NCBI RefSeq assembly: GCF_900099765.1
Contig: NZ_FNDX01000038.1
Span: 1 to 61,273, forward strand
Source: Paenibacillus typhae
Lineage (GTDB): Bacteria; Bacillota; Bacilli; Paenibacillales; Paenibacillaceae
Direction of reading: 5' to 3'
Length of the DNA: 61,273 nucleotides
Position 1 is the stretch's first letter; each line of letters starts with the position of its first letter. The notes below the pieces were generated by a model. That model was not told the origin of the DNA, made no database searches, and saw only the letters and a list, made by a program, of their open reading frames with translations. The position numbers and the translations under genes are program-made. Of the stretch, positions 45,886 through 55,796 are shown piece by piece.

Positions 45886-45901
45886 AAGTAACCGCTTTCA
45901 T
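45886..45901 (-). promoter_or_regulatory. CcpA (cre) site before the SLH-anchored EEP gene
   Basis: On the minus strand ATGAAAGCGGTTACTT matches 15 of 16 positions of the cre consensus. It lies about 135 bp before the GTG start, in the region where the promoter of this gene must be. Suggests repression by preferred sugars. Confidence 0.55.
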
Positions 45902-45937
45902 TTTAACGGGATTTCAACCCGGCCGGGTAGGCTGGAC

Positions 45938-48253
45938 CTATTCACGCGAATCCAGCCGTTTCATCGACGCTTGCTCCCGGTAGACGGAAGGAGAGACCCC
46001 GTATTTTTTTTTGAACAAGGTGGAGAAATAAGTGATGTTGTACATCCCGACGGACTCGCTGATTTTGGCTGCCGTTTCGTTCGAGGTGATCAGAAGCTCA
46101 CGCGCCTTCTCCAGCCGGGTATGATTCAGAGCTTCGCTGAAGGATTGCTGGGTGGAGGCCTTGAACAGCTTGCCCAGATAGCTTGGCGACAGCCCCGCGA
46201 TATTGGAGACCGATTCCAGGGACAGGCCCGGTTCCGTATAATGTTCACGGATGTAGTTTTGGACATTCTCAATGATGCTGTTGTGCTTTTGCGCGTTCAG
46301 CCACTGATTTTTCTCCTCCAGCAAGACGCCTATTTTCGCGCAATAGCCGGCGATAATGCCGACGATGTCCTCCAGGCTCTCCGCCGCTTCAATATCCGCG
46401 ATGGCGTCCAGATAGGCATTGAAGTTGGTGTCCGGCAGGGATTGCAGATATTCGAAATGCTTCAGCACGGACAGGAGCAGTTGGATGCTGTAAGTGATTA
46501 CCTGATTGCTGGAGCCGGGAGCGACAAGCCCGACAAATTCCTCGATCCGTTCCCGGATGGCGCCGGGTTTGCCGGACTGCACCGCATCGATCAATTTTTT
46601 CTCGGAGGCGGTTGGATAGCTGAGGACTGCCAAAAAATGGGAACGCGTCAGATGGGCGTCCAGAATGGACTCTTTGCCGTAGATCAGCCGGTATTTCACA
46701 TATTGCTGCGCCGACGTGTAGGAATACTGGATATTTTTTCGGCCGAACACGATATCTCCGATGCCGGCGGAGACGGTCAGCCTGAAATAGCGTTTCAGGA
46801 AGTTCTGCGCGCCTTCCAGCGCTTTTTTCAACTCAAGCGGCAGTTCATTGGTTTCATATTGGCTGACCGCCACGACCTCGTTCTCCTCGGTAACCAGGAC
46901 ATCGCATGCGCCGAACGGCTCCAGCGTTTCTTTGGCGATATTGCCCAGGGCGAAGCGCAGCAGCGATTGCTGATCGGCCTGAACCCGTTCCTTCACCGCC
47001 TCGATCTCATCGATCTTCAGCACAATCGCGCAAAAGTACGGTCCGGGCATATCCTCGTCGATCTGGCGGATGCTTTCTTCGGGGGCGGCAATGTCACGGA
47101 TGTTTCCTTTGAGCAGCGCCAGCAGATAGTGCTCCCTGATGGTCTGCGAGGAACGGCGGATCACGAACTGCATTGACTTTTCCTTTTCCTCCAGCGTGGT
47201 GAATACCTCGGTAAGCACCTTGTACTCGTCGATGAGCGGCGAACCCGCCGTGGACAGCGCCGGATTAATGGTGTCGAACAGGGAGGACATCGGCTTGTAG
47301 ATGTTTTTGGTCAGGAACACGGAGATCAGCAGGCCGGCCAGTCCCAGCGCAGAGGTCACCAGCAAGGTGACGTTGCGCAGCTCGCGGATATTGGAGATCA
47401 GCTTGTCATAGGGAGAAACGCTTACAAAATACCAGTTCATTTCCGCCGACTTCACATAAGTAACCAGGTGTTTCTCTTTGAAGATGTTTGCCGTAAAACT
47501 ATGCTCCGGCAGGCCTTCGCTGAGAATCCGCCGTACATAGTCTTCCCCGGATACATCCTCCATGAACAGGCCGGAATCCGTATGCGACAGGACGCTTCCT
47601 TCACTGTCCATGACGAATACGTTGTTCAAAGCATCCGATTTGCTGATGCTGCGGATGGTTGTAAGAATCGACTGCTCTTCCACATTGATGTAAATCAGCG
47701 GATTGGCGGTGAAATGCAGCGAATAATCGGGATAAAGCATAAAGGTCAGCAATTGCAGCGGACTGCTGTTGTTGATGCCCTTCACGGACAGCTTGCGCGG
47801 GTAAAACTCCATATATTTCTGCGCGCTGATCGCATACAGGGACTTGTCAAAGGGAATCCCGGATGTATCGACATTGGTCTCGGTGGAAGGACGGTAGACG
47901 CCGATGCTGTAAATGAACGGATAAGCATTTTTGATCTGCGACATCTGCTGGAAGACATGATAGTTCTTGGTCTTGTCCTCCTCCTTGTCGTTCAGGAAAG
48001 AAACCACCTGCGGGTCGTTGATCAGGGAATTGCCGATGGTCATGACCTGATTGTAGATCACGTCGGAAGCATAGCTGATTTGAGACAAAATCGTTTTCGA
48101 ATTGCGGTCGATTTCCGCTACGGCGCTTCTGGAGAACAGCGAGAAGAGAACGCTCGACAGCAGGCTGACCGTGATCAGAACGAGCAGGAAATAGGAAACC
48201 GTAAGCTTTTGAAAGGTTTTGTACCGGAGTAGACGGCTGAGAATGATGCGCAT
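45938..48253 (-). CDS. Membrane-anchored AraC-type regulator with extracellular sensor domain
   Basis: A 771-residue one-component sensor: membrane helix at residues 16-40 (TVSYFLLVLITVSLLSSVLFS), extracellular dCache-like domain of ~255 residues, second membrane helix at about 300-322 (VTLLVTSALGLAGLLISVFL), a cytoplasmic regulatory region and the C-terminal AraC domain (LSLESVSNIAGLSPSYLGKLFK, AAKISESVGMYNITYFSTLFKK). GGAGGA lies seven bases before the ATG. It stands between the two EEP enzymes and is divergent from the operon 48484-56537, so it is the likely on-switch of this locus when polymer fragments appear outside the cell. Confidence 0.88.
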   Translation of the reverse strand: MRIILSRLLRYKTFQKLTVSYFLLVLITVSLLSSVLFSLFSRSAVAEIDRNSKTILSQISYASDVIYNQVMTIGNSLINDPQVVSFLNDKEEDKTKNYHVFQQMSQIKNAYPFIYSIGVYRPSTETNVDTSGIPFDKSLYAISAQKYMEFYPRKLSVKGINNSSPLQLLTFMLYPDYSLHFTANPLIYINVEEQSILTTIRSISKSDALNNVFVMDSEGSVLSHTDSGLFMEDVSGEDYVRRILSEGLPEHSFTANIFKEKHLVTYVKSAEMNWYFVSVSPYDKLISNIRELRNVTLLVTSALGLAGLLISVFLTKNIYKPMSSLFDTINPALSTAGSPLIDEYKVLTEVFTTLEEKEKSMQFVIRRSSQTIREHYLLALLKGNIRDIAAPEESIRQIDEDMPGPYFCAIVLKIDEIEAVKERVQADQQSLLRFALGNIAKETLEPFGACDVLVTEENEVVAVSQYETNELPLELKKALEGAQNFLKRYFRLTVSAGIGDIVFGRKNIQYSYTSAQQYVKYRLIYGKESILDAHLTRSHFLAVLSYPTASEKKLIDAVQSGKPGAIRERIEEFVGLVAPGSSNQVITYSIQLLLSVLKHFEYLQSLPDTNFNAYLDAIADIEAAESLEDIVGIIAGYCAKIGVLLEEKNQWLNAQKHNSIIENVQNYIREHYTEPGLSLESVSNIAGLSPSYLGKLFKASTQQSFSEALNHTRLEKARELLITSNETAAKISESVGMYNITYFSTLFKKKYGVSPSVYREQASMKRLDSRE

Positions 48254-48483
48254 GTTGATTCCTCCATTGCTGCTGAATTGCTTCTTAAATATAGGGTAAA
48301 AACGAGAAAAATGGTACTGTCTTGCCTAAAAATGAAAGCCGTTGCTCCTTTTTGAAAAGCCGTGCCCGAATGTTGAAGGCGATAGGCGGATTTCGAAATG
48401 GACGCCGCTGCGGCGCTCCGCCTACGATGGAAGCAGACGGCCGCCGCGAAAAAGGCGCGCTGAATTTATAGGAGGTTGACATA
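48254..48483. promoter_or_regulatory. Divergent promoter region of the EEP locus
   Basis: The 230 bases between the sensor and the second EEP gene contain no gene. A partial cre-like sequence (ATGAAAGCCGTTGCTC near 48328) lacks the central CG and is doubtful. A GC-rich inverted repeat GGCGGA...TCCGCC around 48384-48424 (with an inner GCCGCTGCGGC palindrome) is the best candidate for regulator binding or a hairpin. Confidence 0.3.
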
Positions 48484-50484
48484 ATGAAGAGGGCAAAGAA
48501 ATGGTCCATCCTGCTGCTTGCCGGAATGCTGTCGTTTACGGGATTAACCGCAGGTGAACTTCCGCAGGCCAAAGCGGCTGGCGCGGACGGAGACTCGCAG
48601 CAGGTCAAGCTGATGACCTTTAATATCAAGAACCGTTCGGGTACGGGCGATACCGCTTGGGATAACCGCAAGCAGCGGGTTGTCAACGCGATTGAATCGT
48701 TTGGTCCGGATCTCGTCGGGATGCAGGAGGGATATGAGAACCAGATTCAGGATGTGCTGAGCGGTCTCGCCGCTCCGTATGCCTCGGTCGGCGTTTCGCG
48801 CTACGGCAATACGACGGACGAATACAACAATATTCTGTACCGTTCGGACAAATACCGGGTGGAGGAGTGGGGACAGTTCTGGCTGAGCGATACGCCGGAT
48901 GTGGCGGGCAGCAAAAGCGCCTATGAAACCAAATATCCGCGTATCTGCACTTGGGCCAAGTTCAGCTCGTTGTCCGACAGCCGGGCGCAGTTTTATTACT
49001 TCAATACCCATCTGGGATTGACCGATGAGGCCCGGGCGCAGGGGACAAATCTGCTGCTTGAGCGTATCGGCAAATATGTGACTTCTCCGAGCATCCCTGT
49101 GTTTCTCGGCGGAGACTTCAATATGGAAGAGACCAGCGCTTCATTTCAGCAAATCCAGAATTCGGACTTGAATGATACCTGGGCCGATCTGGGACACAGC
49201 TACACGAATGACGGGACGATGAGCCTCTTCGACGGTTCCGTCGATACGACCCACATCGACTGGATCTTTCAGCGCAACGCTTCCCGCCTGCAATCCATTG
49301 AAATCAACCGTTACCATGAGAACGGATTGTATCCGTCCGATCACTACCCCGTGCAACTGGTCGCTTATATCCCGCTGACCGGCGACCCTTCCCCCGACCG
49401 GAGCGGGTTCGGGCAGGCCAGCGCGCAGTACAGCGACAGCCCTTCCGGCGAGGATGTGAGCAAAGCATTCGACAACGACAAGCGGACGAAGTTCTACACG
49501 CCGCACGGATCGGCGTGGGTCCAGTTCCGCTTTGCGAACGGCGGAAGGTTCGCCATCAACCGCTACCGCTTATCTTCGGCCAACGACAACCCGCAGCTAC
49601 GGGACCCGAAGAACTGGACGGTCAAAGGCTCGAACGACGGGGTGAACTGGACAGTGCTCGACAGCCGGAGCAACGAGACCTTTGAGCTGCGCTACCAGAC
49701 GAAGGAATTTACCTTCGCCAATACGGCGCGGTACGAATATATCCGCTTCGAGCTGAATAGCGGCGGCAGCGGACTGCAGGTCTCCGAGATTGAGCTGTTC
49801 GACTATGTCAACGCGGCACGCAATGGAAGCGCTACCGCGGACGGGTTCGTCAGCGGGGAAGGCCCGGAGAAGGCGATTGACGGCACGGTGGCCGGCAACA
49901 GCAAGTGGGCCGCCACCGGGGCAGAGCCGCATGACCTGCGGGTCGACCTGGGCGTGCGCCATAACATTACCCGGTTCGTCGTCAAGCATTCCGCCGCGGG
50001 AGGCGAGGCGGCCGACCGGAACACTGTGGCTTTCCGCATCCAAGTGAGCGACGACGGAAGCAACTGGACCGATGCGGTAACCGTAGCCGACAACAAGGCG
50101 AATGTGACGACCCATAACGTCAACGTCTTCGGCCGGTATGCGCGGCTCTATATTACGGATGCGGCGGCAAGAAGCGGAGACACCTCGGCCCGCATCTATG
50201 AATTCGAGGCTTACGGCCTGGCTGAAGGCGCGGTCTTCTACCAGCATGCCAACTATGGCGGATATGCGGTCAGCCTGCCCAAAGGACGGTATTCGCTGGA
50301 CCAGCTCCGCGAAGCCGGGATCAGCAACGACGATATCACCTCGCTGAAGGTAGTGGGAGGTGCAATCGTGAAGCTCTACTGGGATGACCATTTCCTGGGC
50401 GATTCGCTTACGCTCACTTCCGATCAACCGACGCTCAGCGCCTACGGCTGGAACGACAAAACTTCTTCTATCGTCATTGAGTGA
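48484..50484 (+). CDS. Secreted EEP-fold phosphodiesterase with discoidin and beta/gamma-crystallin domains
   Basis: A 666-residue secreted protein. Signal peptide 1-32; EEP domain ~40-295 with N in MTFNIKN, E in GMQEGYENQ, H in NTHLGLT, D/N in LGGDFNME, D in HIDWIF and SDH in YPSDHYPVQ; two F5/8 type C (discoidin, CBM32) domains at ~305-440 and ~445-580; and a beta/gamma-crystallin-like domain at 584-666 with two Ca-binding motifs NDDITS and NDKTSS. AGGAGGT lies nine bases before the ATG. It is released rather than wall-anchored. The carbohydrate-binding domains point to a glycan-linked phosphodiester as substrate. First gene of the row that continues with an ABC importer. Confidence 0.88.
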   Translation: MKRAKKWSILLLAGMLSFTGLTAGELPQAKAAGADGDSQQVKLMTFNIKNRSGTGDTAWDNRKQRVVNAIESFGPDLVGMQEGYENQIQDVLSGLAAPYASVGVSRYGNTTDEYNNILYRSDKYRVEEWGQFWLSDTPDVAGSKSAYETKYPRICTWAKFSSLSDSRAQFYYFNTHLGLTDEARAQGTNLLLERIGKYVTSPSIPVFLGGDFNMEETSASFQQIQNSDLNDTWADLGHSYTNDGTMSLFDGSVDTTHIDWIFQRNASRLQSIEINRYHENGLYPSDHYPVQLVAYIPLTGDPSPDRSGFGQASAQYSDSPSGEDVSKAFDNDKRTKFYTPHGSAWVQFRFANGGRFAINRYRLSSANDNPQLRDPKNWTVKGSNDGVNWTVLDSRSNETFELRYQTKEFTFANTARYEYIRFELNSGGSGLQVSEIELFDYVNAARNGSATADGFVSGEGPEKAIDGTVAGNSKWAATGAEPHDLRVDLGVRHNITRFVVKHSAAGGEAADRNTVAFRIQVSDDGSNWTDAVTVADNKANVTTHNVNVFGRYARLYITDAAARSGDTSARIYEFEAYGLAEGAVFYQHANYGGYAVSLPKGRYSLDQLREAGISNDDITSLKVVGGAIVKLYWDDHFLGDSLTLTSDQPTLSAYGWNDKTSSIVIE

Positions 50485-50615
50485 GCGGATTTGGCCGCAT
50501 TTTGCCGGAAAGTTAAAGCGAAGTCCGGTATTTGAAATAGGAATTCCGGCGGAATTGCTCTAAAGTAAGCCATGCAAAGCTTGCAGCAGGCTTGCAATTC
50601 GATTAACGGGAGGAC

Positions 50616-51557
50616 ATGAAATTGGAAACAAAGCTTCGCCGCCGCAGAGGCGTATGGGCGGATATCCGGAATAACGGCACATCCTATCTGCTGGTTTTGC
50701 CGGCCATGGTATACACATTTATTTTCGGCTATATGACCTATCCGTATATGGTGATCGCCTTTCAGCGGTTTAATTACACGAAGGGGATATTCCGCAGCGA
50801 ATGGGTCGGGTTCCGCAACTTTGAGTTTTTCTTCCGGTCCAACAAAGCCTTTCTGGTCACGTTCAATACGATTTTTCTCAACCTTCTGTTTATTCTCTTC
50901 GGCACGCTGACCGCGCTGGCCATCGCGCTGCTGCTGAACGAGCTGCGGAAGAAGCTGTTCGTCAAGATCAGCCAATCGGTCATGCTGTTTCCGAACTTCA
51001 TTTCCTGGATTGTCATCAGCTACGTGATCTACGCCTTCTTTTCCATGGATATGGGGATTGTCAACCAGATGCTGAACAAGCTCGGAATTGCCTCCGTCAA
51101 CTGGTATACGGAACCGAAGGTCTGGCCGGCTATTCTGACGCTCATGCATGTATGGAAAGGGGCCGGCATGAGCGCGGTCATCTATTTGGCCACCATTACC
51201 GGCATTGACGACACGCTGTACGAGGCGGCCCAGATCGACGGGGCAAACCGCTGGCAGATGTGCATGAAGATCACTGTTCCCTTGATGATGCCGACGGTTG
51301 TCATTCTTACGCTGCTGTCGATCGGCAAGATCATGTACGGCGATTTCGGGATGATCTACGCGCTGATCGGCGACAACGGAACGCTGTACCAGACAACCGA
51401 CATTATCGATACCTACGTTTTCCGTTCCCTGCGGCAAATCGGGGATCCGTCGGAAGCGATGGCGGTCGGATTGTTTCAATCCGTGGTCGGGTTTATCCTT
51501 GTCTTCGGCACCAACCTGATTACTCGAAAGTTTTTCAAGGACGGGGCGCTTTATTAG
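50616..51557 (+). CDS. CUT1 sugar ABC transporter permease, LplB type
   Basis: A 313-residue permease with six membrane helices; EAA loop TLYEAAQIDGANRWQMCMKI. The ATG at 50616 lies only two bases behind GGGAGG, so a TTG six bases further (50622) with better spacing may be the real start. It begins 131 bp after the EEP gene with no terminator between, so both are probably co-transcribed. Paralogue of the permease at 35866. Confidence 0.88.
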   Translation: MKLETKLRRRRGVWADIRNNGTSYLLVLPAMVYTFIFGYMTYPYMVIAFQRFNYTKGIFRSEWVGFRNFEFFFRSNKAFLVTFNTIFLNLLFILFGTLTALAIALLLNELRKKLFVKISQSVMLFPNFISWIVISYVIYAFFSMDMGIVNQMLNKLGIASVNWYTEPKVWPAILTLMHVWKGAGMSAVIYLATITGIDDTLYEAAQIDGANRWQMCMKITVPLMMPTVVILTLLSIGKIMYGDFGMIYALIGDNGTLYQTTDIIDTYVFRSLRQIGDPSEAMAVGLFQSVVGFILVFGTNLITRKFFKDGALY

Positions 51558-51613
51558 CATTACCCGCTGCTGGCGTTAACTAGCCGAGAGGCGTCTTTAT
51601 AGGAGGAAGCAAT

Positions 51614-52486
51614 GTGAAAAAAAGTTCCATCAGCCAAACGATCATGTATCTCTGCATTACGCTGTATTCCGCTTTGTGTCTGATTCCGATGCTGCTGGTC
51701 CTGATGATCTCGATTACGGATGAAGATGCCATTCTGAAGAACGGGTACAGCCTGTTTCCGGAAAAATTTTCGTTGTATGCGTACAAGGTGATCTTTACCG
51801 GCGGGTCCCAGGTGCTGCATAGCTACATGATCTCCATCATCGTCACGGTCGTCGGCACCAGCCTGGCCATTCTGATCACCGCCATGGCCGGGTATACCCT
51901 GGCGAACAAAAGCGTGAAGTACCGCAACGTCCTTTCGCTCTATTTTTTCATCACCATGATTTTCTCCGCCGGCATCGTTCCCTGGTATTTGATGAACCGC
52001 TGGCTGGGGCTGACCGACAACATTCTGGCGCTCATTATCCCGTCGCTGCTGTTCAGTCCCTTCAACCTGTTCCTGGTGCGCAACTTTATGAACGGGGTTC
52101 CGGATTCCCTGCGGGAATCGGCGACCATCGACGGAGCGAATGACCTGACGATCGCCTTCCGGATCTATCTTCCGCTGTGCACGCCCGTGCTGGCTACCAT
52201 TGCGCTCTTCTACGGGCTGGATTACTGGAACAACTGGTGGAACGCGATCATGCTGATCGACGACAAAAGCTTGTACCCGCTGCAATTCATGCTGCTGCAG
52301 TTGAAATCCGAGATTAGCATGCTGAATCAAATGACGATGCTGGCCGGGGCCGACGACATCACCCTGCCTTCCGAATCCGTCAAGATGGCGACGGCGATTG
52401 TCACGATCGGTCCGATTATTTTCCTGTATCCGTATTTGCAGAAGTATTTCGTCAAAGGCCTGGTCATTGGATCGGTCAAAGGCTGA
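51614..52486 (+). CDS. CUT1 sugar ABC transporter permease, LplC type
   Basis: A 290-residue permease; EAA loop SLRESATIDGANDLTIAFRI and the typical C-terminus LQKYFVKGLVIGSVKG. GTG start with AGGAGG eight bases upstream. It forms the channel with the preceding protein; as in the other CUT1 operon of this window there is no ATPase gene. Confidence 0.9.
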   Translation: MKKSSISQTIMYLCITLYSALCLIPMLLVLMISITDEDAILKNGYSLFPEKFSLYAYKVIFTGGSQVLHSYMISIIVTVVGTSLAILITAMAGYTLANKSVKYRNVLSLYFFITMIFSAGIVPWYLMNRWLGLTDNILALIIPSLLFSPFNLFLVRNFMNGVPDSLRESATIDGANDLTIAFRIYLPLCTPVLATIALFYGLDYWNNWWNAIMLIDDKSLYPLQFMLLQLKSEISMLNQMTMLAGADDITLPSESVKMATAIVTIGPIIFLYPYLQKYFVKGLVIGSVKG

Positions 52487-52535
52487 TATATTCCCTTCGG
52501 GGTCTATATACAAATCATAAGGAGTCGATTGGATT

Positions 52536-54098
52536 ATGAAAAAGGGTCTAACTTTAGCACTGGCGGTCATGCTCGCCGCGGTGTCGCTCGCCGGGTGCGG
52601 AAACTCCGGCAATACGTCAAACGGGGGAGGCAACAACAGCGCCGCGCCTGTGCAGACAGCGGACGGAAAGAAAACAGAGACCGTCACCATCAAATACGTG
52701 GTTCCCGGCACGGAACCGAGAGATTACAAGGAAGTCATTCAGCTCATCAACGAGAAGCTGGCTGCGGACGGCGTGGGCGTTGCGCTGGAGAAGGTCTATA
52801 TTCCGAGCGACGCGTGGGATCAGAAGCTCAATCTGATGCTGTCCACGGGAGAGAATTTCGACCTGTTCCATATCATGCAGGACCGCACGCCGTTCTCCAG
52901 CTATTACAACCGCGGCGCCCTCGCCGATATCAGCGAATCGATTGAAAAGTATGGGCAGAATTTGAAAAAATACATTCCCGATGACATTTTTGACGGAGCC
53001 AAAATTGACGGCAACTATTATGCCGTTCCATCGTATTGGGTGGAAATGTCGAGTGAAGGCGAATTCAACATCCGCCGCGACATTCTCCGCCAGAACAATC
53101 TGCAGGAACCGACCAACCCGGATGAGCTGATCAGCGCCTGGGAGACGGTAATGAAGAACTGGAAGGGCAGCAACAAGCCGTATTACGCGGTCAAAGCCGA
53201 TTTTGATCCGGTCAGCCTGCATACAACCATCCTGCACCGCACGTATGATACCTTCCCTTTTACCGTCAAGGATAAATTTTTCTACGTCAATCAGAACGGG
53301 GATGTGAAATCCTGGATCGAAACCGAGGAGTTCAAGAAAGACGCCGAATTCATGCGCAAGCTGTACACCAAAGGCTTGACCAATCCGGACATCCTCGTAA
53401 TCAAGCAGGAGCAGGCCAAAGCCCAGCTTGACAGCGGAGACTGGTTCGTCAACTTCGGCACCGGCGGCAATCTAGGCGCGCTCAAGAAGAACAATCCGGA
53501 GGCCACCGTGGACGATATCGGCGTGGTCTGGTTCAATCCGGAGAAGGTCTACCTGCGGCCATTGACCTTCAAGAACGGAAATGCGGTGCCGGTGAACAGC
53601 AAACATCCCGACGAAGCGGTTAAATTTATGGACTGGATGCTGGCCAGCCAGGATAACTATGACCTTGTCCAGTACGGCATCGAAGGCAAGCACTACACGA
53701 AAGATGGCGACAAAGGGATGAAGGCGATCAATGATCCCGACAACAACAACAAGCCGGGCTACAAAGGCTCCGAATCCCAGAACGGCAATGTGAATTTCAT
53801 GCGCTTCGATCTGGAGAACAGCATCCCTGAAAACAACAAGGTGCTGTACGAACCGAATCCCGACGCGGTCAACAGCATCGCTGCCAACTTTGTCTTTGAT
53901 CCTACCAATGTCCGTACCGAATACACCAATATTGTTTCGGAAGCCAGCGCCAGCATTACTCCGATCTATATGGGCGTGCAGGAATTCGACAAGACCTACC
54001 CCGCTGCGCTCGACAAAATGAAAAAAGCGGGATTGGATAAAGTGGTGGAAGAATATCAGCGCCAGTTCAAGGAATATCAGGCAGCTCAAGGCAAATAG
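52536..54098 (+). CDS. Extracellular solute-binding lipoprotein of the EEP locus
   Basis: A 520-residue lipoprotein with signal peptide and lipobox AAVSLAGC (cysteine at residue 21), a G/N/S-rich linker and the LipO-type binding fold. It delivers the product of the two EEP enzymes or a related oligosaccharide to the permeases just upstream. AAGGAG precedes the ATG by ten bases. The DUF1861 gene follows after 29 bp. Confidence 0.9.
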   Translation: MKKGLTLALAVMLAAVSLAGCGNSGNTSNGGGNNSAAPVQTADGKKTETVTIKYVVPGTEPRDYKEVIQLINEKLAADGVGVALEKVYIPSDAWDQKLNLMLSTGENFDLFHIMQDRTPFSSYYNRGALADISESIEKYGQNLKKYIPDDIFDGAKIDGNYYAVPSYWVEMSSEGEFNIRRDILRQNNLQEPTNPDELISAWETVMKNWKGSNKPYYAVKADFDPVSLHTTILHRTYDTFPFTVKDKFFYVNQNGDVKSWIETEEFKKDAEFMRKLYTKGLTNPDILVIKQEQAKAQLDSGDWFVNFGTGGNLGALKKNNPEATVDDIGVVWFNPEKVYLRPLTFKNGNAVPVNSKHPDEAVKFMDWMLASQDNYDLVQYGIEGKHYTKDGDKGMKAINDPDNNNKPGYKGSESQNGNVNFMRFDLENSIPENNKVLYEPNPDAVNSIAANFVFDPTNVRTEYTNIVSEASASITPIYMGVQEFDKTYPAALDKMKKAGLDKVVEEYQRQFKEYQAAQGK

Positions 54099-54127
54099 CA
54101 GAAGAGAGAAGAATAGGAGTGAAATTA

Positions 54128-55078
54128 ATGACTTTGCTGGAGACAAGAATCCGTTTTGAGGAGACGAAGAACATCTATGACCGCGCGATCCTGACCTTTC
54201 ATGGGGTGGAGGGCTTCGACGTTTACAATATTTCTATTCCTTTTGAGAAAGACGGCAAGCGTTATCTCTTCGGTCGGGTGGAGCGGCGTGAAGAATGGGC
54301 CCGCTCTTGGGTGCGCCTGTTCGAGGAGACCGGACAAGACGACTGGACCCTGGTTCGGGGTGGGATGATTTATACGCTTGAGGACCCTTACGTCAGCCTG
54401 ATTGCCGGCGAGGTCGTCCTGGGCGGCACGCATGTCCAATATGAAAGCGGCCGCGTTAAAACGTACTTCGGTTATTTCTACCGGGGAACCGATCTGCATG
54501 ATTTGCATTACTTCACCACCGGCCCGAATAAAATGAAGGATATCCGTCTGGTCGGCCTGCCGGACGGCCGGATCGGCGTATTCTCCAGACCCCGGGGGGC
54601 AGAAACGCGCGGAAAGTATGGCAGCGAATCGATGATCGGCTTCACGGTCATCGATCACCTCGATCAGTTGACAGCGGAGGTCATTGAGCAGGCGCCTTAT
54701 ATTCGGGGCATCTTCGGCGAAGGCGAATGGGGCGGCGTCAATCAGGCGTATCTGCTGGACAGCGGAAAAATCGGCATTATCGGCCATATTTGTTACCGGG
54801 ACAAAGACGAATCCGGCGGCGAAGTGAAGGTGTACCTGAATATGTCTTTCGTCTTCGATCCGCAGACGCGGGAGAGCGAGGATCTTAAGCTGATCGGCAG
54901 CCGCACCTGCTACCCGCCGGGACCGGCCAAGACGCCGCATTTGGTGGATTGCGCTTTTACCTCAGGTATCGTGATGCGGCAAGACGGCAAGGCGGATTTG
55001 TACAGCGGCATCGGCGATTGCCAGGCGGGCAGAATTACGATCGACGATCCGTTTGCCGGCTACGGAAAGATCGTTTAG
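54128..55078 (+). CDS. DUF1861 family beta-propeller protein
   Basis: A 316-residue cytoplasmic protein of the DUF1861 family, which is predicted to share the five-bladed propeller of GH43/GH130-type enzymes. Visible repeats of the blade motif are YLFGRVERREEWARSWVRLF, PYVSLIAGEVVLGGTHVQ and GRIGVFSRPRGAETRGKYG. By fold and context it may be a glycoside hydrolase or phosphorylase that processes the imported sugar; the activity is not established. ATG at 54128 is preferred because ATAGGAG lies eight bases before it; the GTG at 54119 is inside that site. The MgtC-like gene follows 11 bp later. Confidence 0.8.
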   Translation: MTLLETRIRFEETKNIYDRAILTFHGVEGFDVYNISIPFEKDGKRYLFGRVERREEWARSWVRLFEETGQDDWTLVRGGMIYTLEDPYVSLIAGEVVLGGTHVQYESGRVKTYFGYFYRGTDLHDLHYFTTGPNKMKDIRLVGLPDGRIGVFSRPRGAETRGKYGSESMIGFTVIDHLDQLTAEVIEQAPYIRGIFGEGEWGGVNQAYLLDSGKIGIIGHICYRDKDESGGEVKVYLNMSFVFDPQTRESEDLKLIGSRTCYPPGPAKTPHLVDCAFTSGIVMRQDGKADLYSGIGDCQAGRITIDDPFAGYGKIV

Positions 55079-55089
55079 GAGGAGAGCGA

Positions 55090-55785
55090 ATGACAGCGAA
55101 TCCGGCCATATGGCATATTGACCATTTGGAGATTGCCATCCGCATCGCGGTCGCCCTGCTGGTCGGCGGGCTTGTCGGGCTGGAACGGGAACGCGGACAG
55201 CATCATGCCGGACTCCGCACGCATATTCTCGTCTGTCTCGGCTCGACGCTCATCACGCTGATCTCCACCTATGGATTTGGCCAGTTTGCCAGCGAACCGA
55301 ATGTCCGGATGGATCCGGCCCGTCTGACCGCGCAGATCATCAGCGGCATCGGCTTTCTGGGAGCGGGGACGATTCTGCGCACCGGCAATTCGATTTCCGG
55401 GCTGACCACGGCGGCGTCCTTGTGGGTGGTCGCCGCGATGGGTATTGCCATCGGCGCCGGATTTTATTTTGGAGCCATCCTTACCTTTGTGTCCGTGCTG
55501 GTCTGTCTGTTTGTGCTGCAGTGGGTGGAGCGGCATATCCGACCATCCGGCAAGTCGGCGGTATATACGGTAACAGTGGCAAAGGAAGGCGATCCGGGAT
55601 TCTTTTTGAATTTTTTCCGGGATGAACATATCAAGGTGAAATCGTTCAAGATGGATATGCTGGAGGACGGCGCGGTGCGGATGCACTTCATTCTCTCCAG
55701 TAAACATTCGGACATGAAGCAGAAGATATCGAAGATGTCGCTGAACCGCGAGGCGGGAATCCAGCACATGGAGATTGGGATGTGA
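55090..55785 (+). CDS. MgtC/SapB family membrane protein
   Basis: A 231-residue protein: four or five membrane helices in the first ~150 residues with the family motif GLVGLERERGQHHAGLRTH, SGIGFLGAGTIL and GLTTAASLWVVAAMG, then an ACT-like soluble domain (VYTVTVAKEGDPGFFLNFF). MgtC proteins are linked to magnesium limitation and to control of phosphate or ATP balance. GGAGGAG lies six bases before the ATG. It is co-directional and closely packed with DUF1861 and overlaps the HAD gene's possible GTG start, so it belongs to the operon. EEP enzymes need Mg, which may explain its presence. Confidence 0.88.
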   Translation: MTANPAIWHIDHLEIAIRIAVALLVGGLVGLERERGQHHAGLRTHILVCLGSTLITLISTYGFGQFASEPNVRMDPARLTAQIISGIGFLGAGTILRTGNSISGLTTAASLWVVAAMGIAIGAGFYFGAILTFVSVLVCLFVLQWVERHIRPSGKSAVYTVTVAKEGDPGFFLNFFRDEHIKVKSFKMDMLEDGAVRMHFILSSKHSDMKQKISKMSLNREAGIQHMEIGM

Positions 55786-55796
55786 GGGAACGGGCA

